This document shows, piece by piece, positions 1 through 8,869 of a DNA stretch of 39,454 nucleotides. Under the pieces are notes generated by a model. It was not told the DNA's origin, did not search any database, and was given only the letters and a program-made list of their open reading frames with translations. The translations under genes and the position numbers were made by a program. Source of the stretch: Kiritimatiellia bacterium (GTDB lineage Bacteria > Verrucomicrobiota > Kiritimatiellia > JAQICX01). Location: assembly GCA_027858345.1 (NCBI GenBank), contig JAQICX010000060.1, positions 1 to 39,454 of the forward strand. Direction: 5' to 3'. How positions within the stretch are numbered: position 1 is the first letter of the stretch; each line of letters begins with the position of its first letter.

Positions 1-40
1 CAGCAAAAAGGCATTATATGAATTATAAATTATTAATGAT

Positions 41-220
41 AAATGATGAATTCAGGAAAGCCCCTGGCAGTATTATTATAGAAAAAAGTGAATATTGAAT
101 GGTGAAAGATGAAAAACTGGAAGATTCTTCATGTAAAACTGAGCGAAGTAGCTGATAATGTCAAAGTTAGTTTTGTGGGTTTGAGTCGAGAGTCGAGAGT
201 CCTGAGTCATTGAGGCCTTC
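41..220 (+). repeat. Direct repeat copy 1 (~180 bp) upstream of the DUF1846 gene
   Basis: This segment is nearly identical, by eye about 90%, to 2267-2436 in the same orientation. The two copies bracket the DUF1846 gene. Copy 1 differs mainly by a 3-base insertion near 75-80 and one extra 7-base unit in the tract of short GTCGAGA repeats at about 184-206. It has no coding capacity that I can see. It looks like an interspersed intergenic repeat rather than an insertion sequence, because there is no transposase and no clear terminal inverted repeat. Confidence 0.85.
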
Positions 221-225
221 GACGG

Positions 226-310
226 ATACCCTTCAGCCTTAGTCCGCCAAAGCTCCTCCCCTTGCTAAGGGGAGGTGGCTCGCAAAGCGAGACGGAGGGG
301 TGTTCATTCA
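226..310 (+). repeat. Palindromic GC-rich intergenic repeat (CTCCTCCCC...GGGGAGG family)
   Basis: A hairpin-forming unit with arms CTCCCCTT and AAGGGGAG is followed by GCGAGACGGAGGGGTG. Related copies lie at 3327-3395 in the same orientation and at about 18204-18305 inverted. More diverged relatives occur near 2455-2545 and 8570-8640. All copies are in spacers, which fits a REP-like family of this genome. Confidence 0.75.
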
Positions 311-370
311 ATGCAATTACCAATATAAAGTAACAATCCTCGTTGCAAGTGTTTTAGGGGCGAAAAATAA

Positions 371-459
371 GAACGCAGATGACGCTGATTAAGCGGATAT
401 CACGCAGATATGTAAAATCATATCAGTGAAAATCTGCCCAATCTGTGTCATCCGTGTTC
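371..459. repeat. Imperfect inverted repeat (GAACGCAGATGACGC ... GTGTCATCCGTGTTC)
   Basis: The two ends of this 89 bp stretch are imperfect reverse complements of each other, about 15 of 20 positions by eye, so it could fold into a long hairpin. Spacer elements with this wording (GCAGAT...ATCTG and ATCCGTGTTC) are, from memory, scattered through many bacterial genomes including PVC members. No gene is seen. Confidence 0.5.
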
Positions 460-491
460 CACATCGATACAAGCTTGCAGTGTAAAAACGC

Positions 492-570
492 CTGCAATCT
501 GGAAGATTGTGCTACCTTGTCTTGCCGTCACGCAGGTGACTAACGCGACGATCTTCGTTGCAAGTGCAAA
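492..570 (+). repeat. Two repeat modules that recur inverted and re-ordered at 2541-2599
   Basis: Module A at 492-518 matches the reverse complement of 2541-2567 at 26 of 27 positions. Module B at about 541-567 matches the reverse complement of 2572-2599 almost completely. In the second location the modules sit in the opposite relative order, so this is a mosaic of small repeat units rather than one inverted duplication. A partial copy of module A also occurs near 8632-8655. Confidence 0.7.
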
Positions 571-646
571 AAAAATCCGTCAGATCCAACCGATCTGTAG
601 GATCGGACTGACCAGGTTTAAATAACGACAAAAAAACAATTTAAAA

Positions 647-675
647 TTGCAACTTCTTTTATGAATTGATATAAT
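647..675 (+). promoter_or_regulatory. Sigma-70-type promoter for the DUF1846 gene
   Basis: A -35 box TTGCAA (647-652) and a perfect -10 box TATAAT (670-675) are separated by 17 bases. The expected start of transcription is near 682, giving a leader of about 46 bases. The gene start at 728 is preceded by a short GGA six bases upstream. Confidence 0.8.
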
Positions 676-727
676 GTGAAATATAAGCAAACAAATTAGT
701 TACAACACTTAAACTTATGGATTTTAT

Positions 728-2242
728 ATGAAGAAAATTGGCTTTGACAATGAGAAGTATCTAAATGATCAATCAAATTATATACGCGAACGTGCTGCAA
801 AATTTAATAATAAACTTTATTTAGAGTTTGGAGGAAAGCTTATACATGATTTTCATGCAGCAAGGATATTGCCTGGCTTTGATCCAAATGTAAAGATAAG
901 ATTACTGGAAAGACTTAAGGAACAGGCAGAAATTATTATATGTGTATATGCAGGAGATATTGAAAGAAGAAAGACAAGAGCCGATTTTGGTATAACATAC
1001 GATGTGGATGTTCTTCGATTAATTGATGATCTTCGAGCTAGAGACATTTTAATAGAAAATATTGTGATTACTAGATACGATGGACAAACCGCTGTTGATA
1101 CATTTATTCGTAGACTGGAACAAAATAATATTCGCGTATACAAGCACAATCCAATTAAGGGATATCCAACAGATATTCAAAAGATAGTAAGTCCATCAGG
1201 CTACGGTGCTAACCCATATATACCGACCAGCCGTCCTATCGTAGTACTAACGGCTCCAGGACCTGGAAGTGGTAAAATGGCAACATGTCTATCCCAGGTC
1301 TATCATGAATACGAAAAAGGTGTTAAAGCTGGTTATGCAAAGTTTGAGACATTTCCAATTTGGAGTCTTCCGCTCAAGCATCCGGTAAACATTGCCTACG
1401 AGGCAGCAACGGCAGACCTTGCAGATTTCAATCAGATTGATCCATTTCATCTTGAAGCATACGGAGAAACTTCTATTAACTACAACCGTGACGTTGAAAT
1501 CTTTCCTGTTGTAAAACATATACTCCGGAAAATTATGGGAGATAATGATGTATATCAATCTCCAACAGATATGGGAGTCAACCGTGCAGGCTTTGCAATA
1601 TGTGATGATGAAGTAGTAAAAGCCGCCTCAACGCAAGAAGTCATCCGAAGACTGTTCAGATATAGATGCGAATACAAGATGGGTCTAACCGAAAAAGATA
1701 CTGTTAATAGAGTACTTATGCTAATGGAACAACTTAATTGCAAAGAGACAGACAGACCAGTTGTGTGTCCGGCAAGAGAGGCTGCAGAGACAGCTAAATC
1801 AGTCGGCAAAGGCAACGATGGTATATATTGTGGTGCAGCAATTATGCTGCCAGATGACAAAATTGTTACAGGAAGAAACTCGCACCTACTTCATGCAGCC
1901 TCGGCGGCAGTCCTAAATGCAATAAAAGAGTTGGCAAAGATTCCTGATGACATTGATCTTCTCGACCCTATTGTTATCAATTCTGTGAGTTCTATGAAAT
2001 TAGAAATTCTACAAACCAATCAAGCAAGCCTAAACCTTGAGGAAACATTAGTTGCATTGAGCGTGAGTGCAACATCAAATCCAATGGTGAAAGCCGCAAT
2101 TAAACAGTTGCACAAATTATCAAACTGCGAGATGCATATCAGCCACATGCCTACTCCTGGAGATGAATCCGGTCTTCGGAAACTGGGTTTAAACCTGACA
2201 TGTGATCCAAATTTTAGCAGCAAATTTCTACATGCTGTATAG
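728..2242 (+). CDS. UPF0371 / DUF1846 family protein
   Basis: The 504-residue protein matches the UPF0371 (DUF1846) family along its whole length, both in size and in the characteristic N-terminus beginning MKKIGFDNEKYL. The family is widespread in Firmicutes and other anaerobes; I know of no firmly established reaction for it. A glycine-rich loop at about residues 176-186 (APGPGSGKMAT) resembles a nucleotide-binding P-loop, and the middle of the protein is rich in conserved polar stretches. There is no signal peptide or membrane segment, so it is probably cytoplasmic. It stands alone, with its own promoter upstream and repeats on both sides, so neighbours give no hint of function. Family assignment is confident; function is unknown. 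Confidence 0.85.
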   Translation: MKKIGFDNEKYLNDQSNYIRERAAKFNNKLYLEFGGKLIHDFHAARILPGFDPNVKIRLLERLKEQAEIIICVYAGDIERRKTRADFGITYDVDVLRLIDDLRARDILIENIVITRYDGQTAVDTFIRRLEQNNIRVYKHNPIKGYPTDIQKIVSPSGYGANPYIPTSRPIVVLTAPGPGSGKMATCLSQVYHEYEKGVKAGYAKFETFPIWSLPLKHPVNIAYEAATADLADFNQIDPFHLEAYGETSINYNRDVEIFPVVKHILRKIMGDNDVYQSPTDMGVNRAGFAICDDEVVKAASTQEVIRRLFRYRCEYKMGLTEKDTVNRVLMLMEQLNCKETDRPVVCPAREAAETAKSVGKGNDGIYCGAAIMLPDDKIVTGRNSHLLHAASAAVLNAIKELAKIPDDIDLLDPIVINSVSSMKLEILQTNQASLNLEETLVALSVSATSNPMVKAAIKQLHKLSNCEMHISHMPTPGDESGLRKLGLNLTCDPNFSSKFLHAV

Positions 2243-2266
2243 AACGGTTCCGAGGTGGACGATAAC

Positions 2267-2436
2267 AAATGATGAATTCAGGAAAGCCACTGGCAGTATT
2301 CTAGAAAAAAGTTAATATTGAATGGTGAAAGATGAAAAGCTGGTAGATTCTTCATATAAAACTGAGCGGAGTAGCTGATAATGTCAGAGTTAGTTTTGTG
2401 GGTTTGAGTCGAGAGTCCTGAATCATTGAGACCTTC
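2267..2436 (+). repeat. Direct repeat copy 2 (~170 bp) downstream of the DUF1846 gene
   Basis: Second copy of the repeat at 41-220, same orientation, beginning 24 bases after the DUF1846 stop codon. The pair could allow recombination that deletes or duplicates the gene between them. Confidence 0.85.
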
Positions 2437-3490
2437 TTTGCGAGTGAGCTGTTGCTCTACAAGCCACCCTCAGTCTCCCGTTGCTCGCACCTCCTCCCGC
2501 AAAGCGGCATCCCGCTCTGCCGGAGGAGGTCACCTCGGGTAAGGTAGCACAATCTTCCAGATTGTAGCTTTTTCACTTGCAACGAAGATCGTTGCGTTAC
2601 CCCTCTCCGCGCATCTCGACTGCCTGTGCTTTGCACGCGACAGGTGCGAGAAACCTCTTCCTCAATTAGTCTATTGTTTTTGCATTGATCCTCGTTGTAA
2701 ATGTCAAAGGTACATGGTTTAATACGCACGCCAGAAGATGGCATGTTATGAAGGGAGAAGATTTTGATATGAAAATGATGTTTGGATAAAATTTAACGAT
2801 ACTGCCGAGAACCACAACGCAGACTGCTAAAAACAACAGCCTGATTGGCATCGGCAGCATCGTTTCCTATAGTTGGTTGACCTTTCGTTAGTTTTAATAG
2901 ACTGGCATCCTTTCGCAGGAGAACCACTTTGACTGAATAGACGACGACGGGTACAGAAAGTTTTCAGGTCCTGTATATCAGGATGTGGGTAAAGAAAAAC
3001 GGAATAGTATTTTCCATCTTTATCTGAGAGCCAGATGGGTGTCTGAATAACCAAATATAAAGAAAACTACTAAACAACAGCTTCAAGGAAACGATAAGCG
3101 TTAACGCTCAAAACAAAACAGAGATGAAAATGATAAAAATGCCGTTTTAAGTAAAAAAACGGACATGAGGGGTCTTTTTGTGTTTGACCGAACCTCTAAT
3201 GGGTGTCTGCGTGCAACGCACAGGCAGGCGAAAAAACAAAAGTACTTCACCATTTAAAAGGTCGGTGAAAACACCGCCCTTTCGTCGGTCAACGCCCGAC
3301 GCTACAGGTGTTATATCTGCAAACCGCATTAGTCCGCCAAAGCTCCTCCCTCTTTTAGGGGAGGTGTCCGAGCAACGCGAGACGGAGGGGTGAATTTTTT
3401 TCTGTTTTTATCACCAGGCTTATCAAAAAAATAAAACTTAACAGCTAATTTTACTGACCCCAACGCACATATTTCTCATCAACCGAAAAA
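2437..3490. other. Gene-free spacer rich in repeats
   Basis: About 1 kb without a convincing gene. It holds a GC-rich palindrome near 2480-2540 (CTCCTCCCGC...GCCGGAGGAGG), the shuffled modules at 2541-2599, a perfect 12-base palindrome AGCGTTAACGCT at 3097-3108, and a repeat block at 3270-3395 (CGTCGGTCAACGCCCGACGCTAC followed by the CTCCTCCC palindrome). A short hydrophobic minus-strand reading frame near 2780-2860 might be a gene remnant, but I cannot identify it. Confidence 0.6.
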
Positions 3491-5404
3491 CTAAAGTAAA
3501 TAAGTTTTTACCACAACAGTTTCCTCTGGTTTAATTTTTATTGAATCATTTATGATTTCATTTGTACAGCTTGAAAAGATTATTTCACTTTTTGAGTCAA
3601 CTTTCACTTTTTGAGGGCTGTTGCTTTTATTGATGTAAAGAGTTAAATTTAGTTCCTTAGAAACAAGTGTTTTAGTAAAAAGACCTACGCCACTATTCTC
3701 TGGCACCTTCACTTTTATTTGCGAGAGAATATCTTTTAATAAAGTTTTCAGAGATGTATTTGAATTAACCTTTGCTTCCAGAGCAATTGGACTACTTATC
3801 CACAGTACTTCACCATCCCCTACTTTATTTCGTGTACCTGTAATTTCTTTTCCATAATAAGCCCATGGTTCTGCACTTATAGGATTCAAGATGCTATAAA
3901 CCATTTGAGAGTTTAACTGGTATTTTTCCATATTTAAAGTAAATGAGTCTGACAGATATTTTACTTCTTTAAGTTCAGCCCCAACCAATTCATCCAACAT
4001 GTTCGTAGCCATGTGCCTACAGAAAGCATTTTGGTCGAAGAAACCAGTCAAACCACTTAAAAGCACTGTTCCTCCTTTTTCTGCAAAGGACTTTATTAAT
4101 TCTAACTGTTCATCGGTTAAGGCAATTTGATTTGGAAATATCATTAATTCCCCAGCATAACTTGTCTTGCTAAAATCAAACTCATTGATTTCTGAAATAG
4201 TTGCTGCAATGCCAATTTCTGACAAAGTTTTATAGTATGTCTGAGTTGATATAATTCCTGAACGACCTGAACGGCCTAGCATATTTTGTTTAATAGGAAC
4301 AACTCGTGATTCAACCCAGAGACTTTCACGATTATAAATCAGATGTACATTAGAGTCGTCAACTTTAGCTACTTCGAGTATCTGCAAATTATCTTCAATG
4401 AATTGAGCTACTTTTGATGCGGCATGAACACGATCTGTCGGCTCACCTTTAAGATCAAGCATTCCCCACTCTGCTGCTTCAATCCCTGCACTTCGCTGAT
4501 TAAAAGACCAGAATATGCCACCTTTCCCTTCGTGAAAAAGAACAGTCATCAACCATTGGACAATTTCATCTGCTGTTGGACAAAGAGGAGAACCTCCTGT
4601 GTATATATTGTTGCCGCCCTGAATTTCCGTCATAAACCAAGGTAGTTTTCCAGCACCTGATCGTAAAATTTCACTATTTGCCGACATAGCAATTGTATAG
4701 TCAGCGCGATCGAAATCGCCGAAATGCCAGCTTGGATGTGCCGACCCGCCAAGACTGGTCAAAAATTCACTCCATTGAGGTAAGTTATAAGTACCCAAGA
4801 CGGACGAAAAGATGGCATGAGGATTAACGTGAAGATGAGCATCTGGTGCTTCTTCCTTTACAAGATCTGCAAGTTCATGCAAATAGCGACTTGTATAGTC
4901 AAGCATGAAATGCTCGCGACTAAAGTCCATACCTGGACAACCATTTTCTTTAATAGGTAAATTTGGATTTTCGAGCAGATACTCCTGATATCTTTTTTCA
5001 GAGAACTCTTCAGATGGCATATTGTTTTGACCGGGTTCATTAATCAACACCCATCCATAGCAGGATGAATATTTAGAAAAATGTGGCACTACATTCTTTA
5101 TGTATATTTTCACATCTTCAAAATGTTCATCTGTGAAAGGAAACTTGAAACCACCAATATCCTCAAATCTTGTTGCTGGAAACAGTGTTGCAAAAACATC
5201 AATATTATATTTTTCTGCTGCCTTGAAGGCAAAATCAAAAAGTGTGAAATCCCAATCACCGTTAGCATCTTTCATATATAGTTCAAACATTCGTATTCGA
5301 GCATAACGAAATGATGCATTACTCAAGTTTTGAAAGAGTTTGTCAATCTGTTTTTCGGTCATTCCAGGTTCAATTATTATCTGACCGCCAATTCCATATC
5401 TCAT
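3491..5404 (-). CDS. GH42-like glycoside hydrolase (beta-galactosidase family)
   Basis: A 637-residue protein without signal peptide. Residues ~1-330 look like a TIM barrel with the clan GH-A signature: candidate acid/base Glu123 in VLINEPGQ and candidate nucleophile Glu260 in FMTEIQGG. Residues ~400-490 resemble the GH42 trimerisation domain (LMIFPNQIALTDEQLELI followed by a GGTVLLSG loop), and a beta-rich C-terminal domain follows. It probably removes beta-linked galactose or a related sugar from oligosaccharides in the cytoplasm. Start: ATG with AAGGA eight bases upstream. It begins 40 bases after the GLUG-protein stop on the same strand, so the two may be co-transcribed. The N-terminus is shorter than in classical GH42 enzymes, so substrate is uncertain and GH5/GH39-like membership is a fallback. 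Confidence 0.75.
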   Translation of the reverse strand: MRYGIGGQIIIEPGMTEKQIDKLFQNLSNASFRYARIRMFELYMKDANGDWDFTLFDFAFKAAEKYNIDVFATLFPATRFEDIGGFKFPFTDEHFEDVKIYIKNVVPHFSKYSSCYGWVLINEPGQNNMPSEEFSEKRYQEYLLENPNLPIKENGCPGMDFSREHFMLDYTSRYLHELADLVKEEAPDAHLHVNPHAIFSSVLGTYNLPQWSEFLTSLGGSAHPSWHFGDFDRADYTIAMSANSEILRSGAGKLPWFMTEIQGGNNIYTGGSPLCPTADEIVQWLMTVLFHEGKGGIFWSFNQRSAGIEAAEWGMLDLKGEPTDRVHAASKVAQFIEDNLQILEVAKVDDSNVHLIYNRESLWVESRVVPIKQNMLGRSGRSGIISTQTYYKTLSEIGIAATISEINEFDFSKTSYAGELMIFPNQIALTDEQLELIKSFAEKGGTVLLSGLTGFFDQNAFCRHMATNMLDELVGAELKEVKYLSDSFTLNMEKYQLNSQMVYSILNPISAEPWAYYGKEITGTRNKVGDGEVLWISSPIALEAKVNSNTSLKTLLKDILSQIKVKVPENSGVGLFTKTLVSKELNLTLYINKSNSPQKVKVDSKSEIIFSSCTNEIINDSIKIKPEETVVVKTYLL

Positions 5405-5444
5405 TCTGTTTTCCTTATTGTTCTGAGGCTCTTTTTATGACTTA

Positions 5445-7916
5445 TCAATCTGATGTTTTGGCGTTGAGGCGGATGTATCCGCAGTCATTGGTCATTGGTA
5501 GAGTGGCTTTCCAGGTCTCGGTACTAGAGGTCGCGGAAAGTCTTTCAAACTCAAAACCATTTGCACTCCAGTTTGTAGTAATTAGTGAATCAGTCCAACT
5601 TGGAAATAATTCAACATCAACAGCCCCTTTTGACTTATTGTAGATAATAGAAAAGTCATTTGTTTCGACCAATGGCTCCATGACATCTGCTACTGAACAT
5701 GACTGCATAGGATTCAATCCAATTGCATATTTAAGCAGATTCTGAATTCCATCGTTTGATGGGCAATCTCCATACCCCAATTCATTTGTTGGAACATTAT
5801 AATTTTTCCCCCACAATTCATAAAGTTCCTGACTAGTATAGGATTCTTTTAAGTTAGGATATCCATCCATTACCCAAGTATTTACAAAATCCCAATAGAA
5901 ATATGTAAATGTAGGTTTTAACTGCATATCTGATGTGGTTCTACCCATCCCCCCAAAACTGGTTGTCATTCCCGAAGTATCGATGTCCCAGAAGCTTGCA
6001 TTTATGGATCCAGTAGCAATCTCATTCATTCCGATCAGACCGCCAAAAAACAGACCATCACCAGCAACGCTACCTGTTGAGTAACAAAATTCAATTAGTC
6101 CAGCATTGTCACCACACAGACCGCCAGCATAATTATTTTCACACTCAACGCTACATGTTGAATAACTGTTTGCAATTGTTCCACCATTGTCTGCACATAA
6201 ACCGCCAACATAATTATAAGAACCAAAAATGCTACCTTTTGAATAACTATTTACGATTCTTCCATATATATTTTTTCCACACAGACCGCCAACATAACTA
6301 TAGCCTATAACAGAGACTTTTGAGTAGCAGTTGCTTATTACTCCATAATAATTGTAACCTACGATACCTCCGATGTAGGTTACTGCACTAATATCACCAT
6401 AAACACCTAAATTGTGAATATTACCAGCTTGTCCGAGGGCTCCAAACAAGCCGACCATGTTAGAACTTGAAGTGATAACTAAATTACTAACAACATGACC
6501 TCCTCCATCAAAACTTCCCCTAAATGGAACAGAGTCATCTATTGCAATAACTGCATTCGTAAAACTTTCACCAGCCAAATCAATATCGGCTATCATCTTA
6601 AAGCTATTGTCGTAATTATTAGTGTTCTTTGCCAATTCAAGCAGATCTGGCTTGCTATCAATAAGATAAGGGGAACTTTCTGTTCCATCACCGCCACCAT
6701 ATATATATTTATACACAGCAGTTAATTCAACATCTTCTGCGGGCATAGTAAATGTCGTGTCAGAAGCCGTTAGATTTTCAACATTAGTGGTATAGATCTC
6801 TGGAGAAACATCCCAGTTTACAAAAACATATCTTTTTTCAGGTATATTTGCTGAGATATTAACGTTTGGTCCCTCGAAATAAGAACCGCCTCCTGTACCG
6901 TTGTTAACAGTAAGAACATATAGCGGAAGATCCTGCCACTGTAACTTTGGATAACCATCCATTACCCAAGTATTTACAAAATCCCAGCCTACGTCTGTAA
7001 ATGTGGATTGTGTTTGCATTTCAGCTGTAGACTTGCCTGTTCCACCAGCACTATTTGTCATTCCTGATGTCTCTATGTCCCAAAAACAGTAAGAGATGTA
7101 TCCACTGATAGAAGAATCCAAACCACAAAAACCACCGACATAATCACCTATGGAAGCAACACTACCCGTTGCATAGCAAGAAATGATTGTACCATTTTCA
7201 TCATTACGACCACACAAACCGCCAACAAAATTTTGACCACTAGCATCTCCCGTTGCATAGCAAGAAATGATTGTACCACTATTGTACCCACACAAACCGC
7301 CAACTTTATAAGCACCACCACCAGTACTAGTAACATCTCCCGTTGCATAGCAAAAAATGATTGTACCATTTTCATCATTAAAACCACACAGACCGCCAAC
7401 AGACTCGAATGTTGAAAGAACATTAACCGTCGAATAGCAATTGCTTATTACTCCATAATTATTTTTCCCAACAACACCGCCTGTATTGATGCCTATTGTT
7501 GAACTAACAACACCTGAAACGCCTAAATTGCAAACCGTACCACCATTACCAAGTTCCCCAAATAGACCGACAGAGAATGAACCTGATGTGATCATCAAAT
7601 TACTAATAACATGACCGCCTCCATCAAAAGTTCCTGTAAACTCTGTTCCAAAATGAGTTTCTGTTGTCCAATCATACCACATTGGAGATATTATGGCTGT
7701 TGTAAAATTGGAGCTAGCCAAATCAATATCAGCTGTCATCTTGAAGCATTTATTATAATCATTGGTATTCGCACCCAAAGACAACAAATCAGCTTTATTT
7801 GCAATCTGATAAGGATTTGATTCAGTTCCTGTTCCCCCACTGTACCCAAAACAAAAAGTTGAAACTAATACCATCACCAAAAAACTAACAACCATCAAGC
7901 TTGATTTTCTCATCAT
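5445..7916 (-). CDS. Secreted GLUG-motif repeat protein with PVC-type C-terminal domain
   Basis: An 823-residue exported protein with an N-terminal signal peptide (about residues 1-24, hydrophobic, ending near CFG). It is an internal duplication: residues ~25-325 and ~406-690 share the same plan, opening with GT-ES-PY-I, a KADLL/KPDLL segment and TADIDLA/IADIDLA, running through many GLUG-type units (VGGLCG..., ISCYATG) and closing on FVNTWVMDGYP. Between the halves, residues ~333-405 look like an InlB B-like (divergent) repeat, with VNWDVSPE and FTMPAEDVELTAVY. The C-terminal ~125 residues carry NLLKYAIGLNP (726-736) and end in a YIRLNAK-like strand, a terminal domain common in Verrucomicrobiota/Lentisphaerota secreted proteins. 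Likely a surface or extracellular adhesin or glycan-binding protein; no catalytic motif seen. AAAGGA precedes the ATG. A link to the adjacent GH42 gene is inferred from spacing only. Confidence 0.85.
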   Translation of the reverse strand: MMRKSSLMVVSFLVMVLVSTFCFGYSGGTGTESNPYQIANKADLLSLGANTNDYNKCFKMTADIDLASSNFTTAIISPMWYDWTTETHFGTEFTGTFDGGGHVISNLMITSGSFSVGLFGELGNGGTVCNLGVSGVVSSTIGINTGGVVGKNNYGVISNCYSTVNVLSTFESVGGLCGFNDENGTIIFCYATGDVTSTGGGAYKVGGLCGYNSGTIISCYATGDASGQNFVGGLCGRNDENGTIISCYATGSVASIGDYVGGFCGLDSSISGYISYCFWDIETSGMTNSAGGTGKSTAEMQTQSTFTDVGWDFVNTWVMDGYPKLQWQDLPLYVLTVNNGTGGGSYFEGPNVNISANIPEKRYVFVNWDVSPEIYTTNVENLTASDTTFTMPAEDVELTAVYKYIYGGGDGTESSPYLIDSKPDLLELAKNTNNYDNSFKMIADIDLAGESFTNAVIAIDDSVPFRGSFDGGGHVVSNLVITSSSNMVGLFGALGQAGNIHNLGVYGDISAVTYIGGIVGYNYYGVISNCYSKVSVIGYSYVGGLCGKNIYGRIVNSYSKGSIFGSYNYVGGLCADNGGTIANSYSTCSVECENNYAGGLCGDNAGLIEFCYSTGSVAGDGLFFGGLIGMNEIATGSINASFWDIDTSGMTTSFGGMGRTTSDMQLKPTFTYFYWDFVNTWVMDGYPNLKESYTSQELYELWGKNYNVPTNELGYGDCPSNDGIQNLLKYAIGLNPMQSCSVADVMEPLVETNDFSIIYNKSKGAVDVELFPSWTDSLITTNWSANGFEFERLSATSSTETWKATLPMTNDCGYIRLNAKTSD

Positions 7917-8869
7917 TTTTCCTTTATATTTTTATTCTAAAAGTTTACAACAACATACTATGTTAAATTCACAAAAACTATCTGCCACAAAAAAAAAATT
8001 GTTACAATCGCAAAACTATACACCATCAATGAGAGACCTCATAAAACAGCATTTAATTACAACAATAACAATATTTTCCAATTATAATATTTTTTAACCA
8101 TGAACACAACAACAAAAATATGATTAAACACCTTTTCCTTGATTTTTCGGTTGGCTACAGCTTGTCAACACTTTCGTCGGTCAGCGCCCGTCGCTATCCG
8201 CCTTCGTTCCTACGGCGCGACAAGACATGCGTTGTGTCTGCCAATCAACCTTGTTCACCAAAGCTCCTTCCCGGGAACGCCAAGCTCCAGCTTGGCATAA
8301 TAATAACATATGCGACCTGTTCGCCATCCTTGTCCTGCATAGTTTCCCTACGTCCCACGTAGTTGGCATAACAAAGCGGTAAGAGCGACGGCAGGAAGCC
8401 AAACTGACGAAGTATGGAAGAGATTCAATCACAGGGTTCATTCAACAAGCAACGGTTAAACTGCAATTTTCACACTGTAGCCGAGGTCAGCAGACCTCGG
8501 ACAATATCTCCCGACCTCTGCTGAGGTCGGCTACAGACGTTGTATCTGCCAATCAGCCTTTGTTCACTAAAAGTTCCTCCCCAGCTAGTCCAGCAAGGTG
8601 AGATCTCGCTCTGCCGGAGGAGGTCACCTCCGGTAAGGTAGCACAATTTTCAAGGTTGCAGGCATTCTTTGCAATTGCACACGACCAGCGGGAATGCAGC
8701 TGGAGCCTGCGACAGTAATGAAGCGAAGCGTAATGATCTAACCTGGAAGCTTACGTTACCTTCACCTTCCAACTTGACTTTTTATCTTAACTTAGCTCTT
8801 ATCGCATAACGCTTAATTCTGCAAACAATTCTTTTGGTTGTGGCTATGCCACCATAAGTTCATCGTTTG
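7917..8869. other. Gene-free spacer with palindromic repeats
   Basis: About 950 bases between the GLUG gene start and the GH31 stop codon. Besides the unannotated AT-rich leader of the GLUG gene (7917-8100), it is built of repeats: a CGTCGGTCAGCGCCCGTCGC block (8173-8192), a perfect palindrome GCCAAGCT-CC-AGCTTGGC (about 8279-8296), a large nested palindrome (8475-8536) and a CTCCTCCCC/GCCGGAGGAGG block (8573-8640). The stretch at 8697-8755 resembles 11803-11850 (shared CGACAG-AATGAAGCGAAGCG wording). Confidence 0.65.
8475..8536. repeat. 26-bp inverted repeat with nested palindromes
   Basis: Arms 8475-8500 and 8511-8536 are reverse complements at 22 of 26 positions around a 10-base loop. Each arm also contains its own small palindrome (CCGAGGTC...GACCTCGG and CCGACCTC...GAGGTCGG), and the four mismatches are exactly the GG/CC swaps that preserve those inner palindromes. 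The element can therefore fold either as one long hairpin or as two short ones. From memory, TGTAGCCGAGGTC-type spacers recur in PVC and planctomycete genomes. Confidence 0.75.

Noticed and set aside
853-2268. Several open minus-strand frames antisense to the DUF1846 gene
   Set aside because: They are shadows of a well-supported gene, have no family resemblance and no ribosome-binding sites.
2666-3054. Short minus-strand frames, one starting with a hydrophobic segment (MPIRLLFLAVCVVVLG)
   Set aside because: Too short, overlapping in different frames and without recognisable motifs; at best a gene remnant I cannot identify.
7148-7423. Repetitive tract inside the GLUG gene that might be read as a CRISPR-like array
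   Set aside because: The repeats are in frame, vary in length and encode GLUG units; there are no unique spacers and no cas genes. No CRISPR array is seen anywhere in the window.
7962-7980. TTGTGAATTTAAC on the minus strand upstream of the GLUG gene as a Rex site
   Set aside because: Only one half-site matches; the second half is absent.
8120-8441. Open frames of ~80 residues on both strands in the spacer after the GLUG gene
   Set aside because: They run through palindromic repeats and have arginine/serine-rich, low-information translations.
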